NCBI GenBank assembly: GCA_025345505.1
Contig: JANVCC010000071.1
Span: forward strand, 4,430,347-4,494,346
Origin: Todiramphus chloris collaris
Taxonomy: Eukaryota > Chordata > Aves > Coraciiformes > Alcedinidae
Direction: 5' to 3'
DNA: 64,000 bases
The notes beneath the pieces were generated by a model. The model saw only the letters and a program-made list of their open reading frames with translations, was not told where the DNA came from and ran no database searches. Below, piece after piece: positions 24,701 to 36,700 of the stretch. The position numbers were made by a program, and so were the translations under genes. Within the stretch, counting starts at the first letter, position 1; each line of letters opens with the position of its first letter.

Positions 24701-27700
24701 ATCTCCAGACAGCTTGTGACTAGGTTTGTAGTTCTTCCACAGACAACGTTTGACTCGCGTTAGGAGGAACCAGGGTGAGGTTCTCCAGTGAAGACCAAGT
24801 GGCCTCCCGTTTCAGCAGGACGGTTTCTTCTGCGTCGATACTACACATCTGAGAGAGCATCCCTCTTGATCCTGGGCCAAGTCCTTGGCTCAAGTGGATG
24901 CCATTTGCATTCAGTGTTGTAGATCGAGACGTGAACAACACTGGGGCCTTATCAGCAATCTCGTGGTCTGCGTGTGCTGCCAGGAAGCCAACGACCGGCG
25001 ATAGGAATCGCGGTCGCCTGCACGCCTGGGCTTCGTGCCCTGAGCCCAGGTGCCCAAGCCCGGTGGGTTCAGAAGTTGGCACAGCAGGATATGGCATTTC
25101 CCAGCCTCGTGCAGTTTTGGGTATTGTAGACTACAAGTTTTACTCTTTCTGATGAGAGTTTGGGGTTTTTTCCTGCTCTGTTTCTTTATCTGTCTTATCT
25201 GCTTGACATGAGGCTTGTGTTTAGGTTCGGGGTGTGGGAGGCAGCCGTTTTGTGCTACCTCATCTTCTGACAGTGCTGCAGTATCAGAAATCACTGTTCT
25301 ATTTTTGGCTGGACCTTTATCTTCTCTTTTACAGAGCCATAGCCCTGCCCCTCAGTAGCAAACTGGGTGTGAAAGACAAGCAGAGACCAAAAGCTCAGCC
25401 CAACCCCGTGCTGGAAACATTCTACAGTACACACTGCAAGAACCCTGAAGAGGTGAGTCCTTGCTTCCTTTGCTTTCCTCTGGATTTAGCCCTTGTGTCT
25501 TTAGCCAAATAAAATCACATTTGATTCGAATTTAGTAATGCCACTCGTATTTAGAAGCTCAACAAAGCAGCAGGAACCACCTGAGACCAGCTGGCCACGG
25601 GGGTCCTTCTGCAGATGCCATCAGATGTCAGCCCTGCTTCTGGACATAGGGGAGTAGCAGCTTTCAGTGGCCAGCAATCAATCCCCAACTTCTGTCGACA
25701 GGAAACTGTTCTCCTAAAGGAAACAGTGACAGCTCCCGTTCCCTCTGCTGTTTGCCTTGTACATGGCACAAACTAAAACACAGGAGGCTCTCTCTGAACA
25801 TCAGGAAGCACTTCCTTACTGGGAGGGTGACCACGCACTGGGAGAGGTTGACCGGAGAGGTTGTGGAGTCTCCATCCTTAGGTATACTCAAAAGCCATCT
25901 AGATGGGATCCTGGGCAACTAATTCTAGGTAGCTCTATTTGAGCAGGGGGCTTGGACCAGATGACTTCCACAAGTCCCTTCCCACCCTAGCTGTTCTGAT
26001 TCTGTGATGGCTTCTGTTCATTTATTATCAAATCCCTGTCACACCAGCTGCCTTGAACCCTCTCCCCTGTTGCTAGTCCTTGCAGCTCGGCAGCGTGGAT
26101 TCCTTGCTGCCCCTCATTCTGGGGCGAGTTGTTCTGGTGCTGTGCAATCCATGAATTTATCAGGGTAATCCAGAGTTAATATGGCTGCTGCTAAGGGAAA
26201 AAGCATTGGCAGGATGGTGAATAATCAGGATTTAACCTTCTCAGTGAAGTCTCTGGATGTGACCCACGAGGCAGAAAAAGAAATCAGCTTTTCTTTCAGT
26301 TCCTTTGTGCAGGTTTCTTGGCCTTGAAGCACTGGATGCAGGAGCAGGGGGCTGGGGTTGCAGTCCTTGCATGACCATGTTTCTGCCCTGACAAGGCTAC
26401 TGCACCGTGGGTCGTTCTGCGGTGGGGCATGTGCAGCCCCAGAGCATTCAGTGCTGGGATCAAAGTAAAAGAATGGAGGCTAAAATAAAAATGCAGGCAT
26501 TCATCTGGGTTGCACAGCCCACCTTTCTTCCTGGCAGTGGGAAGGAATGTTCTCAGGAACACTTGCCAGTGTGGTGGTCCCTGAGCTTCCTCTTGCCTAC
26601 CTGTCTGTGAAACGCGCACGTTAGCGGTACTCCTGTCGCAGATCCAGCTCAGGGGCTAGCTCCACCAGCAGGTTTTCCCCACAGCTCTCCCCGCAGCCAC
26701 ACTGCACTGAACTTGGAGCTTTTGACCCAGAGAATCTGTGATACTGGAGCACATAGAATCACAGAATGGCAGGGGTTGGAAGGGACCTCTGGAGACCATC
26801 AAGTCCAACCCCCCTGCCAGAGCAGGGGCACCCAGGGCAGCCCACACAGGAACAGAGCCAGGGGGGGCTGGAAAGTCTCCAGAGAAGGAGACTCCACAGC
26901 CTCTCTGGGCAGCCTGGGCCAGGCTCTGGCACTCTCACAGTGAAGAAGTTTCTCCTCATGTTGAGGTGGAACTTCCTATGTCTCACCTTGCTACCATCAA
27001 CTCTCATCCTGTCCCAGGGCACCACTGACAAGAGCCTGGCCCCTTCTTCTTAACCCTTCAGATATTTGTAAACATCAATTAGATCCCTTCTCAGTCTTCT
27101 CCTCTCCAGAGTAAACAGCCCCAGGGCTCTCAGCCTTTCCTCATAAGAGAGATGTTCCAGTCCCTTCAGCATCTCTGTAGCTCTCTGAAGCTCCTCCTCA
27201 CCACGAGACTCCTGACCATGTGGCGTGGAGCAGGAGCAATGCAGCTGGCTGCTGCCCGGCTCTCTCCATCCACCAGTTACACCTCTGCCCTCTTCAGGCT
27301 TCCTCCTTCTCCCATAAGCTCTCAAACACCCTCTTAAGAGTCAGCATTTACTTGTCCAATACAAGATGAGATTTTGCTGTTCTCAGCAGCCTTCTCTTCA
27401 AGAGGAATTGCACCTTACGGAGCATCTGGAGAGTGTAAATCCGTGTCTCCACTTGTCTCCACCACAAGAACAGGAGTCACCAAGTAAGAGTGGGGAGAAC
27501 ATCTGAAAATTGGTCATGGACATACTTCTGCACAACGTGTTTGGCCTCTGTAAATCATTCTCACGTGGCAGAACTCAGGGGAATGCATTCCATGAAAAAC
27601 TATTGCTTTACGAAAAAAACTCAGGCTGTCCATGGTGACACTTCCAGAAGGAATATAAAACACGACCGACTTCTTCCACGTCACCTGCCAAACTCTTAGA

Positions 27701-30700
27701 GCCTAAGGACAAGAAGGAGGGTAATTGCAGGATTTCCGAGGGTAATCCACTGCAAAATTACCCCTGACAGTTTTAACACCTCCTGGTGAATATCCGGTAC
27801 GAAAATGGTGCTGCCTGTGCTCGTGACATCAGTCAGGCTGAAAGGCATGCCAAGATTCAGTGCAGAACTTTCAAAATGATTTAAGCTGCAGTAAATCTTC
27901 CTTGGAGGGACAGATTTAAGGGACTCAGTCTCTTAAGACAGGGTGAGGAAGTGATACGATGACAAACACCCGTGAGGAGGTGAGACCAGGATTTGAAAGG
28001 TGGAACTGGGCAAGTTCACAAAAAAAGAGTAAAGTTTCAATATTTAGCCTTAAGAACCAGCTGCTTGCTGGAGTGATGGGAAGCTTTTCTCCAGTCTGAG
28101 TTCTTCCCAGTAAGAGCAGACAGCTTTCTGAAAGGTGCCTTAGCCTGGGCAGATTTAGGCTTGCCAGGAGCCTCCAGCTGGGGTGAGATGCCCACATTTC
28201 CCTTTCTGACCTTCAAACCTGGACCTGAACGCTGCTGCCTCTCCTCTTTTCCAGGGTGAGCTGATCAGCTTAGCCAAACGGTGTGACCTGCCCGTGAGGA
28301 AGGTGGAGAGGTGGTTCCGGCGCCGGCGGAACTCGGACCGACCCAGCCTGTCCAAGAAGTTCTGTGAAGCCTGGTGAGCAGGAGCACAAACCATGATGGG
28401 CAGCAGGGACCTTTCAGAGCAGCTGAGCTCCAGTGCCTGCCCTCCCCCCCAGGCAGAGAGCCTCCTGGGCCTCCCCTGCCCCACTTTGTTCTAACTGCAA
28501 CTCTCTGTGCTTCTCTGTTGCTGAAACACTCCTTGCTTTTCCCCTTTATTTCCACTCCCAAATTTTCCACCTGTCTCACCTTTACTCCTTTTAGGGCCTC
28601 TGTGTCTGACTTTGTAAGACTGGCATTCTGCTTTGAAACACAATTGTACCTGAAAGTCTCCCCACTGTTTTGCATCTTACTGCTTCTTGCTGGTTCGCTG
28701 CTGTTTCTGTGTCTCCAAGACTCCTTTCCAAGTACCTCCAAGTCAGCCTTTCTTCTGCCTTTCCCATGACATCCCTTTGCCTCACTACAAGCCAATTCCT
28801 TCTGCTGCATCTTTCCTGCACGTTGTTGCTGCTGAAAGGCACAGGCAGTCAGCTGGATTGTGTTCTGCTCTCAGTTGACTTCAGCATCCTGAAAGTCAAA
28901 ACCCAGCACCCTTTCACAGTGGCAGAAAAAGGGACCTATGCAAAAGCTTCTGTTTCCCAAAGAGCAAAACTCTTCTTGGAAAAGGCTGCATGGAAACCCT
29001 CCTTTTATGTGGAGGCACAAAATAAATCTCCCGTCAGCCAGTTCTGTCAGCGTTGCTTCTGGCTGAGCTTTCACAGAAGAGGAGGATTCTCCTGCCCAGT
29101 TTATGAGTGGCTGCTCTGCTCTTTGTGTAAGCAAGTAGGTTCCCCCAGGAAAGCCACAGAGATCAAAGAGCTCATTAAATACCTGCAGTGCTATTCATCT
29201 GGCTAAAAGTGTGTGTCCATAGGGTAGATACCAACCCGGAGCTATTGACCTTGTGCTCCATTTAGCCCTCAACCTCTAACTCAAAATCCCTGCCTCAAAA
29301 CCCTCATTGATAAAGAGTATGAAGGGTGTGCTTTACTTATTTGTAGTATTGCAGATGCTGCAGTACCTTGGGGTGAGGTTCCTCTCATTCCTTACTCCGT
29401 GTGTGTGTACTCGGTGTAACCTGCCTCTGCCTGCTGAACGTAGCAAGCGGTTCCCGTGTGGGTTTAGCGTGAGTAAATCATTACCAGCTCCTGACTGAGA
29501 CCAGCCACCACAGTGATTAATTACCCCAAAACACTAACCTCCCAAAACCCAGGAGAAGGATCGGCGTTGTTGGACCCACGCGTCTGCTGGAGCTGGGAAG
29601 GGTTGGGATGATCACCTGGGTTATCGCCGCGGGATTCTCCTGTTTGCTGCCACATCCAGAGCTGGAGAATTGCTCCTTGTGAGCTCTGTTGAAGGTGCCA
29701 CGCAGGGAGCCACTCCTCTGACACTGGGGCAAACTTTGCCCATACTCCTGGAAGCCTTTGCCTTAACAGCATCCTTCTTTGAATGAGTGTGATTGACACG
29801 GGGCAATGCAGCTTGGGGGATGGGATTCTGACGCGCTTTGTTTTGTTTGTTTGTAGCTGGAGGTTTACATTTTACATCACTTCTTTCTTCACCGGGCTGG
29901 CTGTCCTGTACGATGTGAGTACCCGAGCAGTGCCACCTGCTGTTCTACCCACCCAGTGCCTGCCAGGATGGCAGATTTTGTTGTCAAACATCTCCTGCCA
30001 GACCTTCTTAGAGGTTTTCCCACCAGGTCAGTGTGTGCCCTCTGCACAGCACACGTAGGAGGCCACAAACGTATTGGATAGTGCTTACTTTTAAAACTCC
30101 AGCCCAGTTTCCTCTTCTTCTGGCAAAGCAGGAGGCAGCTGGGATTGTGTGAAAATACACCTTCTCTGGGCTAGGAGATGGAACACTCAGTGGGAGCTGC
30201 AGGACCTGCTTGTGTGTTGTATCCAACACCTGCTTACAGTAAAAAAACTCCAGCCTCCTTTGGAGCGTGGCCTGCAATGTAATCATTTTATTTGTTAATT
30301 TTCTTCTCCTTGCCCAAGGGGTGATTGGTTCAGGCTCGTTTGGCCTTTTCTCAGGTTTGATAAATGCTAAGTTCTCTTGACATGAGTGGAACTGCCTCAA
30401 GAGGCTGCAGAGGTAACAGGAGCTTGTGCTCTGATCGCTGGGACCAGGGGCACCAGCCATCCTCTGCCTGTGTTTAGAGGTTCCCCTGGCTCTTCTGCTG
30501 ACTCCAGGTCCCTAGGTGGGCTTTGCAAAAGGCTTTCACACTGACACCTTCTGAGGGATTAAGTAATTGAAACCTGAAGATCGCAAGGCAGGATGCACAA
30601 ACTTAGCCTTGTAACTCCTCGTTGTTGTCACAATGACTTACACTGATTTTTTAGTCAGAATTGAAGGTACTTTAGGTGTATAAGGATTCCAGGATGAGTT

Positions 30701-33700
30701 CACAGAGGAGTGAAGGTATCTAAACCCCAACTAAATCCAACTTTGTGGATCTGCACATCAAAATAGAAGGCTATTCACTGAGGCCAGCTATGAAAGTTTG
30801 GTGTGGATGACCTGATTAGCATAGTACAAAACCCTGTCACAACAGAGGTAGAACAAAATCCTGTTCTTCTGCACGTTATCTGACCATTCTAGGAATGTGG
30901 ATCGTGTTCGCTTTTCATGGAAGTCTTTTCTTTGTTCTTTACACATCTTCCAGTCTGCACAAAAAAAAGAGGCATCTGTCCTACTCTAGATGCCATAGCA
31001 AATAGCCTGTTACTCTGTTATCTGAAATTGCACCAGAACGACCAAATGATTAAAAAGAAGGACAAAGAATTAATATGACAAGAGGTGTACTTCAGTGTGA
31101 TATTTTCTGGCTTCCATGTGTTTCCTTTGTAATCCAAGTGGGATTTTAACGTGTTCAGTTTTGTGACGTGCCCTTCTTTCTTTAGAAAAAAACCCAAATG
31201 TTTAAATTCTGCATTAGTAGCTTTAGACTGGTGGCAGAAACCTCTGCCTGGTGAGTCAGTGAAATAGCAGGTAGCAATAAGTTACCTCGCAGCAGGCCAC
31301 CAGCAAACAGCTTTATTGTTGGAAGTAGAGGAACGATGAAATTCAAGGCTCTGGGGGTCCTTTCTAACTCAGGTTGCACGAGGGTTATTTCAGAGTTTTT
31401 GCCTTGTCCTCTCTGATTCTATATCACACAACTCTGCTGGTTCTGTACCTGTATTTACTGTAAATCTCCTCCCAACCCCACTTCCAGCCACAGCAGGAAC
31501 CTGTGTCTGCCCCTAATCACCCTTATTTACTCCTAAACCCACTGCTTCCTGCTTCCCTTCTGCATTGCTCAGTGGGAGAAGAAAAAATATTGCCTTCTTG
31601 CTCTTAGCTCTGATATCTGGAGCCTTGTTAGAGCTGTTAGAGAAAATTACCCTTACAGATGAGGCTTAGAACACGTTTCATCACTCTTTGCTCTAGGACA
31701 CTCTTGTGCTGATCAGACCTGGGGTCAGAGTGTACTCCATGCAGGAGGAACTCGTGGGGACTTTAGGTGCCACGTTTCTATGAAAGCTTTGAAGCTGCCA
31801 GGTTCTGTGGTAATTTTCTGAACGCAGAAGGATCTTTTCAGAGGTTCATGACTTAACAGACTGCAGCACAATCCTCACTGACAGGAAAAAACATGTTCCT
31901 GTCACACAAGTTTTCAGCCTTCTTATGATGCTTAAATGGTATTGTCCAACCCACGGAGATTCTGAATGAATGAGTTGTAAGAATATTTTAATATATTCAA
32001 ACAGAACCACCCTCCAAACTGCAGAAAGTTAGTAGAAATCTTCCCTGAGCTGTTTTCTATGGAACTGGGCTAAACAGCATGCAGAATTTCAGCAGAGCAG
32101 CAACAAATTGGCAGTGTCACAAGCAATGCGTTTTCTGGTAGTGGAAATCTCTGGGCAACTGAATTCCAGACAGCACGACCAGCTCTGCCTGCAAGAAAAC
32201 ACAACCAAGTCTGTAGGAGTAACAAACTGAAAGAGTTTGGCAGTTGGTAAGAGCACAATTCCTCTGTCAGTCACACATTCGTGTTGTGTTTTCTTTCCAG
32301 AAGCCTTGGTTTTGGGACCACAGAGAGTGCTGGACAGGATATCCCCAACAGGTGAGTGATGCAAGGGGGAAAATTACTGTTCTCTCGTGTATTGTCTTTT
32401 GATATCTTTTAAAAATCAGATTATATTAGTGACAAAAGAGAGGGCACGACATTAAGTTCAGACTCACAAGCCCTTAGAATTCAAAGCCAGGGAGAACATC
32501 TTTCTATATGGTGTCATCTAAAGGCAATAGAGGATGAGTTAAGAAAGCAGGAGGAGAGTGCAGAAATAAAGGGAAGGAAGGGTAGAGTTCCAACCAGGTG
32601 AGCCAAGTGGGAATGCTCCAAGGCTGTGTAGTCTCTACAGGAGACTGAGACCAGAGAAGGATGTGTTGCTTGAGGAGAAGACGTGAGGACTTCAGTGGAG
32701 AGTATGTAGAGCAGTGGCTGCAGGGGCATCTCTACTCTGGTGCCTTTTCCTCCTTTGCTGACCAGACGGTGTCTCCAGAGTTGTTTCTCTCACTCCTCTC
32801 TCCCCACTGCTGTTGTGCAGCAGTTCTTACCCCTTCTTGAATATGTTACCACAGAGGCACTACCACCATCACTGGTGGGCTCAGCTTTGGCCAGCAGTGA
32901 GTCCATCTTGGAGCTGTCTGGAACTGGCTCTGGTGGATGTGGGGCAGCTTCTGGCATCTTCTCACAGAAGCCACCACCGCAGCCCCGCAAACCTTGCCAC
33001 TCCAACCCAGCACACACACTTTTCCAGCAGAAAAGACCAAAAGCAGAGCTGGTAATGTCCCACTGGCAAGGAACAGGAAAGATCCAGGACAAATCTGTGT
33101 ATCAGCAGGAAGAAAGAATGTATTAAATATCATTTCTACTAAACAGACTGTGCCCTGTGACAGTGACAAAGGAAATGCCAATTCTCCCAAATAATTCTAT
33201 CTCTGGGGGGGAAAAAAAAGCCCTTCTGATCCAGAGCTCCTCTTTGGATAACCTGTAGAGTATGAAGAGCACATACCAGCCTGGGAGATGTTAAATGTGC
33301 CCCCTGGTAGCACCAGTGCATCCAGCTCTGCTTCCTCTTGTGCCCAATCGCTGCTGCTACCAAGAAAAGCCAAGTGAAATCTGTGAAGGCCAAAACTCAC
33401 CACTTTGGGTGGAGGAAGCCCAAATGAATTGGCATTCGAGAACACCACGCTCCGTGATTCTTGGGAAATGTGAGTTGCAAAGCACCTTTAGTCATAGTAA
33501 TTTATTGGTTTTATCAAATAGGTTGAGGGTTCAAGAGGCCATATAGTGCCCCAACAGTGAAAAATTACTTGTTAAGTATTCTTTATCTTGCTGAGTGGGT
33601 CTAAGCTTTTAGTTTTCCAGCTGTAAAACCCCAGAAGAATTACCCAGCAGCATGCAGATGACTGCTCACACAAGGACTGCACTTTCCCCCCAATTAGTTT

Positions 33701-36700
33701 GACTAAACTGAAAGATCTCTGATGGAGTACAAAGTGTCTGAAGCATCTCCTTGAATCCTGAAAAAGAAATGATTTATTTAGCTACCTCTTAACCTCTTTC
33801 ACCATGGTGACGTGGTTTACGTACTTCTGAAAGCTCTCTACTGACAGCTCAGGAATCTGCACAGTGCTGAAGAAATCCTAAATGCATTCAGGATCTTCCT
33901 GGTGGTTCCCAAAATGTTCCATGGGGAGCAGCAAAGTGACATTTCCCCTGCTATTGGCTTTCACCTCAGCACAGATGACATCTAATAAGTAACTGCATTG
34001 CTCAACTGAAGTATTGACCCCTGAAGCTGCAAGAACCAGTTTTGTTGGTTTGATGGTCTGACACTTTTTAGCCTAGGAAGGAATCTTCACTTCCAGCCCT
34101 GCTCTGCTTTATTTGATGGGTTTTTCACTGTCTCTCCCTCTCCCACAGCCTCTTCAGCCTTCCCTGTTCTGGTACTACATGCTGGAGCTCTCCTTCTACT
34201 GGTCACTGGTCTTCACCCTGCCCTTTGATGTGAAGAGGAAGGTGAGTGGCAGCCTCTGGGAAGAAGAGCACAAACAGGACCCAAGACGAACACTCAGGAG
34301 AGAGATCTCCAAGAGCACATGTATAGTGCTAGTCTGCAGTTCTGTGGGACTGTGTCCTTGCTCCTTCCCAGGAATTTCCATCCCCAGTCACTGGCTTCCC
34401 TCTCCTCTGGCAAGTGGAGAACACAATCCCTGACATAGAAAGCTGCAGAGTTCTTAATCCAAACTTAAGATCCAAACCTAAAAATTGGTCTTGTGGGCCT
34501 CGCCTGGGCTGCACTGATCTTGGAGACAAGAGAAGAGATGCTTCTCTGCCAGATAGGCTGCCTGGGTTCCAAGGTGCCAGTGGCCCAGCAGCAGGGTGCT
34601 GTGTGACTGCGTGGTGATGTGCACCAGGGCTGTGACTGGGCTCTCCTCGGGAAGGAGGAGTTGTGAGTGTCCACCAGCAAGCCTGGAGGTATGAGACAAT
34701 GGTGCAAACAGGTTGGCACACACAGGGGCACGGAGCAGAGATGGGTATGGGCACTGCTTTGGGGCCGAAAGGAAGCTCTCTCTGTGTTGAATGGGTCTGT
34801 ACTGAATCGCTGGCTCTTATTTTCCTGTCTTCTGATTTGCACCATCATCAGACCATTAATGGTGGAGGGAGACAGTCTTCTTTGTGATGAGATCCTCAGT
34901 TTACACCATAAACTTCATTCCTGGGCTTTTTGATTGCCTACATTTCTAGATTGTGTTTGGTCAAAGAGTTGGATGGGCAAGAACTTACAGTGGGAGGTTC
35001 TTAGTCATCGGGTAGGGAGAGTTCACTGCTCTGCACGCTGCATGCTCTGCCCAGGGCAGGAGATGCGCTGTGTGGTTGATCCTCTGCCGTCCCCTTTCTC
35101 ATCAGGATTTCAAGGAGCAGATAGTCCATCATGCTGCAACCATCTTCCTGATCAGTTTCTCATACTGTGCCAACTACATCCGCATCGGGACGCTGGTGAT
35201 GGTCATTCACGATGCTTCCGATTGCTTCCTAGAGGTGAGCTCCACAACAGTGCTCTTCAACCAAAGGGTGTCTTTTCATCTAGCACAGGGTGGGCCAAAC
35301 ATTCTGGTGTTCCACAGATAAGTCAGCACTGATCTGACCCAGCCTAGGGTGCCCTGCAGAGCCAGGGAGAAACACCATTACCTGCCTGCATGTTTTATTA
35401 GATCTGGCTCCTGAGCCTCCTGGAGCATGTGCAGATGCACTGTCTGGGCCTGCTCTTCCATTGCTCTTTCTCCTTCCAGCCAACTAAGATATTCAATTAC
35501 ATGAAGTGGAAAAAAACTTGTGACAGCCTCTTTATGATCTTCTCAGCTGTTTTCCTCATCAGCCGCCTGGTCATCTACCCCTACACGTGAGTCCGTTGCA
35601 GTCAAGGGAAGTGGGAAAGCTGCCTTCTGAGAAGCAGGATGGTTCAGCTGGGTGCTGAATCTTTTGCTGCAGCCTTTGCTTTGCAAGCCTTGAGTTTCTG
35701 TCCCTGCCCGTTGCGTAGGCTGCGGTGCCAGGTGGCTCCTCCACCTGCCTTGGGGTAAACTGGGGTGCTCTGCCTTGGAGTTCACAGCGTAATCTTAAAG
35801 TTCTGAAGTATACTGCAGAGGAGGAGTCCTCAGCCTGTGGCTCTAAGCTGCGTATTTCTGGTGGGGAACTGAGATTTGGCTCAGTTATAGATAAGAATGA
35901 AGTGACTGGCCTGAAACTTCCTCTGTGATTAGAGCTTTCTGGGACTTACAGCCCTAATATCCTTTCCCTCCACTGCAATTCTGTCTCTTGCAGGGTGCTC
36001 TACAACACCTACTACTACTCCATGGAGATATTCCAACCCTTCTTTGGATACTACTTCGTGAACGCTCTCCTGATAATTCTGCAGCTGCTCCACATCTTCT
36101 GGTCCTGCCTTATTATTCACATGGTCTACAAGTTCATCCTCCAGGGCACGGTATGGATCTGTTTGTAGTCCCCTGTACATCATATGGGGAGGGAGGGTCC
36201 ACTGAGACCACCTGGGAGCACAGGGGTTCATCTTGGATGGGTTCCTTCTTGCCCTAGTGAGATTAGACACGTACATTTCTAACAGTGAGGAGAAAGGAAA
36301 ACTCAATATTAGAGAAAGTTGATACCAAAGAAAGTAAAACTTTTATGAGTCACTACAGTTTTAGGTCCATTTCTGATGCTTCTACTGAAGAAAACTGTGG
36401 GTTGGACTCCAGGGGAGATTTCCATGAACAAAGCCAGTGACATGTGCGTAAGGATCCCAGCTTGGACCAGTATGTTTTGCATTTGTAAATCATCAGTAAA
36501 AATTAATTACTTTGCATTTTACAAATCATTTGTAGAAAAACTAAGAAGTCAAGGCTGGGAAGTTTGTCAGGATTGGTGAGGCACGTGCAAAAGTGCTTCC
36601 CTTTTTAATTTTTAATTACAGTGTTACTGAGATTACAGAATGGCTGAGGTTGGAAGGTGCCTCTGGAAGTCTTGTCCATACTCCCTGGTTCAAACAAGGT